From Verrucosispora sp. WMMD573 (GTDB taxonomy: Bacteria; Actinomycetota; Actinomycetes; Mycobacteriales; Micromonosporaceae): a stretch of 64,000 nt of DNA. Within the stretch, counting starts at the first letter, position 1. The number at the start of each line of letters is the position of its first letter. The stretch spans positions 3,906,001 to 3,970,000 of the forward strand of contig NZ_CP114901.1 in the NCBI RefSeq assembly GCF_027497175.1, given 5' to 3'. Positions 17,996 to 25,457 of this stretch are shown here, one piece after another. A program made the translations under genes and the position numbers. Below the pieces are notes generated by a model. That model saw only the letters and a list, made by a program, of their open reading frames with translations, did not search any database and had not been told where the DNA came from.

Positions 17996-19785
17996 GCCTG
18001 CCTGCTGTCGCGCCACACGTCGTCGCCGACGCCGTCGCCGCCCTGCCCAACCGGTTGCTGGCCAAGCTCGACCAGGCCCTGGAGAAACAGCCGACCTGGT
18101 CTATCACGACCTCCGCCGACGGGGCGACCGTCACCATCGACGACCAGGTCGCCGTCACCCTCACCACGCCGGTCGACACCGCCGACCGAGCCACCTGCAA
18201 CTGTCTGCTCGCACCACGCTGCCTGCACCGGGCCGCCGTGCTCAGCGCCGCACCCGTCCTCGCCACCCACCCGCACCAGGCGGTCGCGGCCGGACCGGAC
18301 CCGGGCACGCCCCAGACCACGGTGACCACCAGCACCGACCTACCCGACGACGCTGCCGACTCGTCCGCCACGGCTGAGCAACACGCCGTCGCCGCGCAGG
18401 TACACGAGGTCGCTGCGCAGCTCCTCGAGCACGGCGTGGCAGGCGCTGGCGCGGTGCTCCAAGCGGACCTGCTACGGGCCATCCACCAGGCCCGTGCCAT
18501 CGGACTGCCCCGACTGGCGACAGCCGCGACCAGAGTGGTGGAACTACTCCGCGCAGCTCGCCGCGGCGTCCCTGGATTCCGGCTGGCCGACCTCGCCGAG
18601 GAACTGCGCGAAGTGCTGATCGTCTGTCACCTCCTGACCAACGGGGTGGGTGACCAGCACGTCGCTCGGGGTGTGAGCCGGCGCGGCTACCGCCCGGTCG
18701 GGGATCTGCATCTGTACGGGCTGTGCGCGGAGCCCCTGTGCACCACCACCGGCCACCTCGGCGCGGTCAGCTACCTCACCGATGACAACGCGACCATCTG
18801 GAGCCTGGCACAGGCACGTCCCGGCGATGGCAACAGCGCCCGCAACGCCGCTCATGCAAACGTCAACTTCGGCGACGCGACGCTCAGCCACCGGGAACTG
18901 GGCCGGGCCGGGCTCGTCGCCGTCAACGCGCACGCCTCAACCGACCGGCGACTCAGCCACGGCAGAGCAGTGCAGGCCGTCCGTACCTCGGGTCGCTCGT
19001 GGCACGAGGAACCGGCCGCAGCCCTCTGGCGGCAGTCGATCCCCGAACAGGCCGCCCGCTGGCTGAACGCCCTCGACCTCGCCCCACCCGAGCGCCCCGC
19101 CGGACACGACCTCGCCTTCCTCGACGGCGTCCTCAACGCCGACCAGCGAGGCCTGCTCCTGACGACAACGCACCTGCCGGGGCCGGTCGTCGTCCTCGCC
19201 CCACACGATGATCCGGTGCTCCCGTACGTCGCGAACCTCCGCCTGCTCGCCGCTCACTCCGCAGGCATGCCGGTACGCATGATCGGACGCTTCCACGGAC
19301 CCTGCCAGGTCCACGGTCTCGCCATTGCCGCGTCCTGGCTGCCGGACCGCTTTGGCGGACACGTCGACCTTGGCATCGACCAGCTACAGCGCGCCGACCT
19401 ACCCGGCAGCACAACCATTGAGCCTCCGAGCGCCGACCAACCTCAACCGCCATTGCATCTCCTCACCCACCACCTGCAACGAGTGGTCGCCGCTGGCCGC
19501 AGTGCCCTGATCTCGGACGTCGACCGCGACGCACGGGCGCTGCTAGACGCCCAGCTGCCGACAGCCGCGTCCGTGCTGCAGGAGTTGCGGCGCGCGGGCC
19601 ACCGGCGTAGCCGCGACGCGTTCGGCCGTTTGAACCAGCAGGAATCCACCGTCCTGGCGGTGGCCTGGCTGACTGCCGCGACCTATCAACACGCTGCGGT
19701 AATGGCCGCAACCGCAGGTTCATGGCAATCGAGTTCACTCGATTGCCGCCAGGCGGCAGTCGCAGCGGCGTCAACGAGTTCGTGA
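17992..19785 (+). CDS. SWIM zinc-finger protein (YehQ-like)
   Basis: 597 residues from the ATG at 17992, overlapping the previous stop by ATGA. The SWIM motif is clear: Cys69-x-Cys71, then Cys77-x-His79 in A-T-C-N-C-L-L-A-P-R-C-L-H-R, preceded by a short beta domain. SWIM fingers bind DNA or mediate protein contacts. The rest is mixed alpha/beta with L-H-L-Y-G-L-C-A-E-P-L and R-M-I-G-R-F-H-G-P-C as recognisable conserved stretches but no enzyme signature. It closes the five-gene set DUF4132, large protein, MoxR, DUF5682-VWA, SWIM, which parallels E. coli molR-yehL-yehP-yehQ. All five genes overlap, so they are almost certainly one transcript. Confidence 0.87.
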   Translation: MSLPAVAPHVVADAVAALPNRLLAKLDQALEKQPTWSITTSADGATVTIDDQVAVTLTTPVDTADRATCNCLLAPRCLHRAAVLSAAPVLATHPHQAVAAGPDPGTPQTTVTTSTDLPDDAADSSATAEQHAVAAQVHEVAAQLLEHGVAGAGAVLQADLLRAIHQARAIGLPRLATAATRVVELLRAARRGVPGFRLADLAEELREVLIVCHLLTNGVGDQHVARGVSRRGYRPVGDLHLYGLCAEPLCTTTGHLGAVSYLTDDNATIWSLAQARPGDGNSARNAAHANVNFGDATLSHRELGRAGLVAVNAHASTDRRLSHGRAVQAVRTSGRSWHEEPAAALWRQSIPEQAARWLNALDLAPPERPAGHDLAFLDGVLNADQRGLLLTTTHLPGPVVVLAPHDDPVLPYVANLRLLAAHSAGMPVRMIGRFHGPCQVHGLAIAASWLPDRFGGHVDLGIDQLQRADLPGSTTIEPPSADQPQPPLHLLTHHLQRVVAAGRSALISDVDRDARALLDAQLPTAASVLQELRRAGHRRSRDAFGRLNQQESTVLAVAWLTAATYQHAAVMAATAGSWQSSSLDCRQAAVAAASTSS

Positions 19786-19814
19786 TGCCCAGGTGGGCCA
19801 GGCGCGGCCTGTAG

Positions 19815-19924
19815 TGCGGGATCAACCGCGACAAGCGCAGTCGGGCCGTGGCCACCAGGTTCGACAAACTCGCCGTGCGCTACGAAGCCACGATCCTCCC
19901 GCGGCCATCAACGAGTGGCTGTGA
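19815..19924 (+). pseudogene. C-terminal remnant of an IS5-family transposase
   Basis: The frame reads G-I-N-R-x-K-x-x-R-A-V-A-T-R-F-D-K-L-A-V-R-Y-E-A-T-I, the characteristic C-terminal signature of IS5-like DDE transposases. After a one-base frame change it ends A-I-N-E-W-L-stop. A stop codon immediately precedes the readable part and no N-terminal half or terminal repeats are seen. It is a relic right behind the cassette. Confidence 0.7.
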
Positions 19925-19942
19925 CCGGCTTGGACACAGCCC

Positions 19943-20040
19943 TCGATGTGCACTTCCGGGATGCTGGGGCGCGGTGGCCGATTGGCCATGCAGCTGGCGG
20001 AGAGGCGCTGGACTGCTGGTCTCCAGTCAGCGCCTCATCC
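19943..20040. repeat. degenerate ~100-bp repeat, copy 1 (with 22206-22307)
   Basis: From TCGATGTG through GGGATGCTGGG and GGCCATGCAG to a GAGGCGCTG...CAGCGCCTC hairpin, this segment matches 22206-22307 at most positions. The hairpin could terminate transcription. Together the copies bracket the Cys-rich gene at 20197 and the IS5 element. From here to 20196 no gene is seen. Confidence 0.6.
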
Positions 20041-20196
20041 CGGCATCGTGCCCGAGTTACGACAACAGGCTCCACCTCATATTCAGATCGGTCGGCTCAC
20101 CCTGATGCTGCCCCGGCGTATGCCGATTGTCATGACGGAGTGGGCACGTGTCTTGAACGAGCGCGCCGTCGGCGCGGGGAGCACGGCTCGGCGCAG

Positions 20197-21054
20197 CTAT
20201 CTGCTTGGCGGGGCATCGCCGTCGGCTCGCCAGTCGGTGAACAGCTCGGCAAGTCTGGTCTTGGTCTGATCGGTGAGGATCTTGGTGGCGTCTTCTCCGA
20301 GCGGTTTCAGGGCGTGTTGCCGTAGTGCGGGGTGTTGTGCTGGTGCGGGGCAGATGAACACGGCGAGGATCCGTAGTGCGCGCAAGGCTTCATCGTTTGA
20401 GATGAGGTCGAGCAGGGGTGCGCCCGCGAACGCTGCGGCCTGGAATCCGTGCCACGCCTTGTCGACGATCAGACTGACAAGGGCATCGGTGACGTGGGGT
20501 CGGTCGGGCTGTAGTCCCGAACCCAGGATCAGGGCTTTGGCCTTTTTGGGGATGCTGTCGAAGCCTCGTTGGGTCATCTCGATCGCCTGGACCAGCCCGA
20601 TGAAGAGATCGCACCAGAAGTGGTTGGTGAGGTCGCGCTTGACGTTGGTGGCGTCCGGAGTGGCACGGTCGATTTCCGTGACGATCTCCTGCCAGGCTCC
20701 GCGCGTCATTTCCTCGGCAAGCGCTGTCACCTGCTCGGCTGGCGTCGGGTACGGCTCGCCGTTCTCGGGCCCCACGGGCGGCGACGGAGCGGCAAGCCAG
20801 TCCGCGATGTCGATCCGGGCGAGGTCGGTGGTGACTTCCTGGTTGCCGCGGGTCTGCTCCAGGGACCGTGGACGATGCTCTGTCCAGGCCAGTTTGCTCT
20901 CGAAGCGCTCCCGGCCCTCGTGACGGGTCAGATAGTCCTGGTCGACGTGGTCGAGCCAACCCTGCACGCCATGCTGGCTGCCGCCGCACTGGGTGCAGAG
21001 GCAGCGGTGTCCTCGGGCTGTCTCGCAACTGGGATTGTGTCTGCCGGTGTCCAT
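20197..21054 (-). CDS. hypothetical protein with N-terminal Cys/His cluster
   Basis: 285 residues from the ATG at 21054, which has GAGGTGG upstream. A longer in-frame reading begins inside the neighbouring IS end and is not trusted; the original upstream region may have been displaced by that insertion. The first ~30 residues are rich in Cys and His (H-N-P-S-C, H-R-C-L-C-T-Q-C, then H) and look like a small zinc-binding motif. The remainder is helical and soluble, with T-N-H-F-W-C-D-L-F-I-G-L-V-Q-A-I-E-M in the middle. No family is recognised. It is the only leftward gene of unit 1 apart from the integrase and lies between the two copies of a degenerate 100-bp repeat. Confidence 0.65.
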   Translation of the reverse strand: MDTGRHNPSCETARGHRCLCTQCGGSQHGVQGWLDHVDQDYLTRHEGRERFESKLAWTEHRPRSLEQTRGNQEVTTDLARIDIADWLAAPSPPVGPENGEPYPTPAEQVTALAEEMTRGAWQEIVTEIDRATPDATNVKRDLTNHFWCDLFIGLVQAIEMTQRGFDSIPKKAKALILGSGLQPDRPHVTDALVSLIVDKAWHGFQAAAFAGAPLLDLISNDEALRALRILAVFICPAPAQHPALRQHALKPLGEDATKILTDQTKTRLAELFTDWRADGDAPPSR

Positions 21055-21097
21055 GTCGCGGCCACCTCGCTGATCCGGTTGACCCGGTGCGGTGCTA

Positions 21098-22007
21098 GGC
21101 GGTGTCTTCAAAGGATCTTGGTGTCGGATGATGTAGCGCGTGGGTCGTCGCTACGAGTTGTCTGACGTCGAGTGGGAAGCCCTGTCGCGGTACCTGCCGT
21201 CGGTGGTGACCGGTGGCAGGCCGCGGGCCGATGACCGGCGGGTGCTCAACGGGATCGTGTGGAAGATCCGGGCCGGGGCGGCGTGGCGGGACGTGCCGGC
21301 CCGCTACGGGTCCTGGCAGTCGATCTATACCCGTTTTCGCAGGTGGGCACTGGACGGGACGTTCGAGCGGATGCTGGACGGGGTTCGGGCCGACGCGGAC
21401 GCGGCCGGGGACATCGACTGGCTGGTGTCGGTGGACTCGACGATCGTGCGGGCTCACCAACACGCCGCCGGCGCTAAAGGGGGACCTGCGAAACGGACGA
21501 ACCACAAGATCACGCCCTCGGTCGATCTCGAGGTGGACTGACCACCAAGATTCACCTCGCCTGCGACGGCGCCGGCCGGACTCTGGCGTTCGTGCTCTCC
21601 GGCGGCAACGTCAACGACTGCACCCGCTTCGCCCAGGTCATGGCCGCGATCCGCGTCGAACGTCAGGGTCCCGGCCGGCCTCGGATTCGCCCGGATCACA
21701 TCATCGCCGACAAGGGCTACAGCTCGAAGGCCATCCGCGCGGACCTGCGCCGGCGAGGCATCGGGCACACGATCCCGGAGCGCGCCGACCAGCAGGCCAA
21801 CCGCCGCCGGCGCGGCAGCGCAGGAGGCCGGCCGCCGGTGTTCGACAAACAGCTCTACAAGCGGCGCAACGTCGTCGAGCGCTGCTTCAACCGGCTCAAG
21901 CAATGCCGCAGCGTCGCGACCCGCTACGACAAGACGGCGACCTCGTACCAGGCCACGGTCACCATCGCCGCCCTACTGCAATGGTTGTGACTCTTTGAAG
22001 ACACGGC
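21098..22007 (+). mobile_element. IS5-family (IS427-like) insertion sequence, two-frame
   Basis: A ~910-bp element. Left end GGCGGTGTCTTCAAAG (21098) and right end CTTTGAAGACACGGC (21993-22007) are inverted repeats with one mismatch. Both ends abut CTA, so a CTA/CTAG target duplication is likely, though the palindrome makes the exact edge ambiguous. It carries one transposase in two overlapping frames. Confidence 0.85.
21140..21990 (+). CDS. IS5-family transposase, split by a -1 frame change
   Basis: The first frame (GTG at 21140 to the stop at 21541) gives the N-terminal half: M-G-R-R-Y-E-L-S-D-V-E-W, the I-W-K-I-R-A-G-A-A-W-R-D-V-P block and the first catalytic Asp in V-S-V-D-S-T-I-V-R-A-H-Q-H. 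The -1 frame then gives D-H-A-L-G-R-S-R-G-G-L-T-T-K-I-H-L-A-C-D, the second Asp in I-A-D-K-G-Y, and the catalytic Glu region N-V-V-E-R-C-F-N-R-L-K-Q, ending at 21990. IS427-type elements normally make the full enzyme by programmed -1 frameshifting. The GCTAAAGGGGGA stretch near 21474-21485 is a plausible slip site. If it does not slip, the copy is dead. Confidence 0.82.
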
Positions 22008-22205
22008 CTAGCGATAGCTGACTAAGTGGAACCTTGTCGATACCCTACGTTACCGGATGGATCGATGCCAATGCCGATCGACTGAGCCTCTCGGGTAGCG
22101 GGCAGAACCTCGCGGGTCGCCATCGGACCGGCCTCGCCGGGCGGCTCCGCTGTCAGCGCATGCGTGCCGTGTCAGCCCGTTTCGGCACGGCAGGGGCCGG
22201 CCTAC

Positions 22206-22307
22206 TCGATGTGCTCTTTCGGGATGCTGGGTGCAATGGCCGGTCGGCCATGCAGCAGCGCGCAGAGAGGCGCTCGCTGCTGGTTTCCAGTAAGCGCCTC
22301 TCTGTCA
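22206..22307. repeat. degenerate ~100-bp repeat, copy 2
   Basis: Partner of 19943-20040. It contains GGGATGCTGGG, GGCCATGCAG and a strong hairpin, and sits 200 bp before the next att core, so it may mark the internal edge of unit 1. No protein-coding frame is credible between the IS end and the att core. Confidence 0.6.
22264..22303. terminator. stem-loop upstream of att junction 2
   Basis: An 11-bp perfect stem AGAGAGGCGCT / AGCGCCTCTCT with an 18-base loop that has a small internal stem. No T-tract follows, so it may be a terminator, or a protein-binding or structural site of the element end. Confidence 0.5.
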
Positions 22308-22460
22308 TCTGGGCTGCAGTGAGATCTCACGCCCGTCTCACGGACGGCCCGATATGGCCCGGCAGTGACTGGCGTGGACCGGATCCTCACACCGCCAGTC
22401 ACCTGCATGTCCGGTACCAGCAGGCATCGTCCGGCAGGTGCCGGTAGACCTACTAGTTCA

Positions 22461-22503
22461 CTGGGGGTCAAGGGGTCGTCGGTTCGAATCCGGCCGTCCC
22501 GAC
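22461..22503 (+). other. att core 2: 3' half of tRNA-Pro(GGG)
   Basis: Same 43 bp as core 1, beginning at the anticodon loop CTGGGGG and ending GTCCCGAC. The 5' half of the tRNA is absent. Unlike core 1 it has arm-like sequence on both sides, as at a junction between tandem elements. Confidence 0.87.
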
Positions 22504-22507
22504 TTTG

Positions 22508-22534
22508 AAAAAGGCCAGCTCAGCTGGCCTTTTT
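22508..22534 (+). terminator. tRNA-type terminator behind att core 2
   Basis: AAAAAGGCCAGCT paired with AGCTGGCCTTTTT directly after the tRNA half; the T run makes a classical intrinsic terminator. Shared with core 3, so it travelled with the att segment. Confidence 0.85.
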
Positions 22535-23066
22535 CAGTTATTTCTATGGATGTGTTGATCGGCTTTCGACACGTGATTCTGCCCGTACGAGCGTACGGTC
22601 TGGGGTCGATCGCCGTCCTGCCTGCGTTCGGGCGACGAGTGCGCGTGGCTCGGCGGCATCCGATGTCGCGGAGTTCGGTAGAGATCGCGATGACGGTGCA
22701 GGCCCCTTGAGCAGGCGTAACGTCCTTGTTCTCTACCATGTGGCCCGGAGGCTTCCTGCGTCTTGGACACCGCGGCCCGGAAGGGCTTGCCTCAGGTCTC
22801 GACATCGTCCCTTGTGGATGATCCTGACACGCCTTCGACACGGATGTCCGTACGGTGACGTCGGTGCTTCCCGCCGCCTGTCACGATCGACCCCGAACCG
22901 GATGGGCGGCTGCGCGTGTTCTGCGGCGGGCAACTGGTCCGTCGTGTCGGCGGGTGGCGGGGTTCCCATGGCTGGGTGGGCCTCCACCGCAGAAGATTGA
23001 TCAGCCAAGGACTGCGCCCATGATCAGCCAGGGTCGATACGAACCAACCCCAGGTTAAAGATCAAG

Positions 23067-23996
23067 CTAGACCGGGTCGAACTGCCAGGCAAACCCGATC
23101 ACGGAGCGATCGACGACGTCAACGCAGTGGTAAACCGCATTCTCCACGTCGAGTTCTACCGGGTGCTGGCGGGCGACTCGATCGTCGGGGTCTCGGTAGT
23201 CCGCCCACTCTGTCCACCAGACCTGGCGGGGCAGCCGCGCGGGATCGAACTGTACCCGGATCGCCACCTTCTCCAAGCGATGGTGCGCCACCCGCCGGAA
23301 CACCGGCTCGACGTCGGCGGAGTAGTGAAACCGGGTGACGTACTCCATGCTCGTCATCTCACCCCGGTTGAGCTGGCGGGGCAGCATGACGTTGACGGCC
23401 CAGAGACTGTCGCGCAGCCAATAAGGCTCGCCGGGTACGCCACCCTGCACGCGCTCGACCTCCACCTCATCGGTGTCGAAGGTGTAGCGATAGGTTGTCA
23501 GCCCGTCTACCAGCGACCGGATGTCCTGGATGGTCCGATGCGACGCGGGCTGGCCGTCGGCACCGAGATAGTGGAATTCGTGCAACGAGATCGTCTGGTA
23601 TTCCGGCGGGTCCGACACTTCCCCGGCGAGCGGTGGAAGGTCTCCGTAGATGACCCGGGCAAGTTCCACGCCCTCCCACTGCCGCCACAGGCTGGCGGCG
23701 TGCGCATCGCCGATCCCGAAGGCGTCCACAAACAGTTGCATGGTCTGCCGACTCAACACCTTGCCGGTCAAAGCGCGAGAGACAAGATCCTTAAGCTTCT
23801 CCGGATCGAGATCACGATCTGTGGGGGTCCGGGGATTCTGCCAGAGAAACGCGGCGAGCACCTTCGCAACGGCGGCCTGATTCAGGCCGTCGTGGTCACG
23901 CAGCACAAGCTCGGCTCGCGCCCAGCGGTCCCGATAGGGTCCGTCAAGCAGTTCCCGCAGGTACATGCTGGCCTGGCGCGCACCACGGGCCTTCAT
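23067..23996 (-). CDS. putative HTH-type regulator, first gene of unit 2
   Basis: 309 residues from the ATG at 23996 (GGGAGCGG just upstream; an earlier in-frame start gives an atypical leader). Residues ~1-100 are helical: Y-L-R-E-L-L-D-G-P-Y-R-D-R-W, then L-N-Q-A-A-V-A-K-V-L-A-A-F-L-W, and V-S-R-A-L-T-G-K-V-L-S-R-Q-T-M-Q-L-F-V-D-A-F-G-I. This resembles a regulator-like HTH segment seen in many actinomycete proteins of unknown role. The C-terminal ~190 residues form a beta-rich domain beginning near Y-Q-T-I-S-L-H-E-F-H-Y-L-G-A-D-G, with many aromatic residues. It is transcribed away from the membrane-anchored protein at 24120; the 123-bp gap must contain both promoters. Regulatory function is inferred. 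Confidence 0.6.
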   Translation of the reverse strand: MKARGARQASMYLRELLDGPYRDRWARAELVLRDHDGLNQAAVAKVLAAFLWQNPRTPTDRDLDPEKLKDLVSRALTGKVLSRQTMQLFVDAFGIGDAHAASLWRQWEGVELARVIYGDLPPLAGEVSDPPEYQTISLHEFHYLGADGQPASHRTIQDIRSLVDGLTTYRYTFDTDEVEVERVQGGVPGEPYWLRDSLWAVNVMLPRQLNRGEMTSMEYVTRFHYSADVEPVFRRVAHHRLEKVAIRVQFDPARLPRQVWWTEWADYRDPDDRVARQHPVELDVENAVYHCVDVVDRSVIGFAWQFDPV

Positions 23997-24119
23997 TCCG
24001 CTCCCATTCCGATCTCCCTGGGGGTGCGAGGGAAGTGCGAGCAAACATCTCTATTCTCCTGCAGGCAGGCAACCCACCAGCGACCGCAAACGTCGCAATC
24101 ATCGAGAGATCGATCATCG

Positions 24120-24716
24120 ATGTCAAAAAACAGGAAAATTCTTCTGGCGGGCATTCCGATCGTCATCGGCGCGTTGATCACCGCAGCCGCGATGATCTAT
24201 GCGCAGCGCGGCTCGGCCGACAGCCCGCCGGAGAGTACCCGGACCGAGGCGACCATCGGCGACGACGCCGGTAACGGCTGTGTCAACTTCGGTGCCCAGG
24301 GGACCGTGAACTGCCACGGGGTACCGGAGAAGAAGCAGTTACCGTACGGCACGCAGGAGGAGCCGTCGGGCCCCGGACCGTGGGGGTTCCGGGTGTACGA
24401 CACGGTGGTGGACGGCACCGACGTCGGGCTCACCGTCCGCCGCTGCCCGGAGCGGACGTGCGGCTGCGTGGACCCGCACTGTGAGAAGCTCGGCATCGCC
24501 CGGCAGGACAGCCCGCTGTTCGCGGTGTGCCAGTTCGACTCCGGGTTCAACGGCAACGACACCAGCTCGGTCTGGCTAAAGGTCAAGTGGCCCAACAACC
24601 GAGGCGGCGACCGGACCACCCAGGTCAGCTCCGAACAGGACCCGTACCTCGGATGGGTGCTGAAGAAGTACACCACGCCGGCCGGACACAACGGAAACAT
24701 CCGTACCTGTGCCTGA
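24120..24716 (+). CDS. membrane-anchored Cys-rich extracytoplasmic protein
   Basis: 198 residues. After M-S-K-N-R-K comes one hydrophobic segment at about 7-28 (I-L-L-A-G-I-P-I-V-I-G-A-L-I-T-A-A-A-M-I-Y), a signal anchor or uncleaved signal. The rest is exported and polar. It holds at least eight Cys (G-N-G-C-V-N-F, V-N-C-H-G, R-R-C-P-E-R-T-C-G-C-V-D-P-H-C, V-C-Q-F-D, final C-A), suggesting disulphides, and S-V-W-L-K-V-K-W-P with a later D-P-Y-L-G-W-V-L-K-K-Y like small SH3-type beta domains. The ATG at 24120 has a weak ribosome site (ATCGAGAG 12 bases upstream). No family name can be given. It diverges from the putative regulator at 23067. Confidence 0.65.
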   Translation: MSKNRKILLAGIPIVIGALITAAAMIYAQRGSADSPPESTRTEATIGDDAGNGCVNFGAQGTVNCHGVPEKKQLPYGTQEEPSGPGPWGFRVYDTVVDGTDVGLTVRRCPERTCGCVDPHCEKLGIARQDSPLFAVCQFDSGFNGNDTSSVWLKVKWPNNRGGDRTTQVSSEQDPYLGWVLKKYTTPAGHNGNIRTCA

Positions 24717-24848
24717 GCCCTGCCGGTGATCGGTGGTGGTCACCCCGATGGCGGTCAGCGAGGTCCGCTGACCGCCACAGCCGGATTAGTAGTGCTTTGT
24801 TAGGTCGTTGTGGCGTGTCGCTTGAATGTACGTCGTGGTGGTGTTTGG

Positions 24849-25067
24849 GTGCGGTGCGTGGATGAGCGGGAACTCGTTCGGGTGCGGACGCGGTTGGAGG
24901 ACTTCGCGGCGGGGATCTTCGCGGGGTTGCGGCGCTCGGATCAGCGGGCGACCGGTCTGCGGTATCTGCGTGGGCTGATGCTGGACGGCCGGCGGAAGTC
25001 GATGCAGCCGATGGCGGAACGGCTCGGGGTCGAGCATCAGCAGTTGCAGCAGTTCCTGACTTCGTCC
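24849..25067 (+). pseudogene. N-terminal fragment of an IS701-family transposase
   Basis: About 73 residues, with D-E-R-E-L, R-L-E-D-F-A-A-G-I-F-A-G-L-R-R-S-D-Q-R, Y-L-R-G-L-M-L-D-G-R-R-K-S and M-Q-P-M-A-E-R-L-G-V-E-H-Q-Q-L-Q-Q-F: the conserved opening of IS701 transposases. The reading frame then diverges and the catalytic part is missing. Confidence 0.82.
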
Positions 25068-25262
25068 AGACCACCTACTTCCGGCCCGGTGTGTCGTTCA
25101 AGACGTTCGACTATCTGCGAGCGTTCACCTGGCGCCTCGGCTCGTACCGATCGCGAGTCTGCGGCGTGCCGGTCGAGCAGCAGTCCCCGGATCGTCCGGC
25201 CGAGTGGGTGGCGCCGGCCTCCATGGTGACGACGACTTCCCGGCCGGGTTGGCGCATCGCTC

Positions 25263-25457
25263 AAGTTCCCCGCTCAGTTTCGTAGGCTGGTCCGTCTCGT
25301 CGCCGAGGGCGGCGGGGCCGTGATCGCGGACGGGCGACCGGGCCGGCAGCGGGCCCTCGACTTTGTACCTTGGCTAGCTCGCGGCGGAGCGCTACACTGC
25401 GCCGCGATGAACTCTTCTCTCAGATTGGGGGTCCGGTTCGCGCAAGGTGAGTGCTGA
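25263..25457 (+). other. unassigned open frame coupled to the next gene
   Basis: A 64-codon open stretch (K-F-P-A-Q-F-R-R-L-V-R-L-V-A-E-G-G...) whose stop overlaps the ATG at 25457 as TGATG. The tight overlap suggests the remains of a real upstream gene, cut by the IS701 debris. The opening weakly resembles an IS3 OrfA start, but the rest does not. No clear start codon; not called as a gene. Confidence 0.3.

Larger units (their letters stand above)
22314..22987. repeat. junction block copy A (uninterrupted), with att core 2 inside
   Basis: 674 bp matching 32111-33720 with the IS removed (673 bp). It starts with paired CTCACG repeats (candidate integrase arm sites), contains the 43-bp att core and its hairpin, and continues through a ~450-bp stretch that in copy B leads straight into an integrase gene. 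Here no integrase follows. Most differences are scattered substitutions. The part right of the core has no convincing coding frame. Confidence 0.85.

Noticed and set aside
22438..23000. Small open frames in junction block A, also present in block B
   Set aside because: Their frames are not kept intact between the two copies and substitutions show no codon bias, so the block looks like non-coding att/leader DNA.
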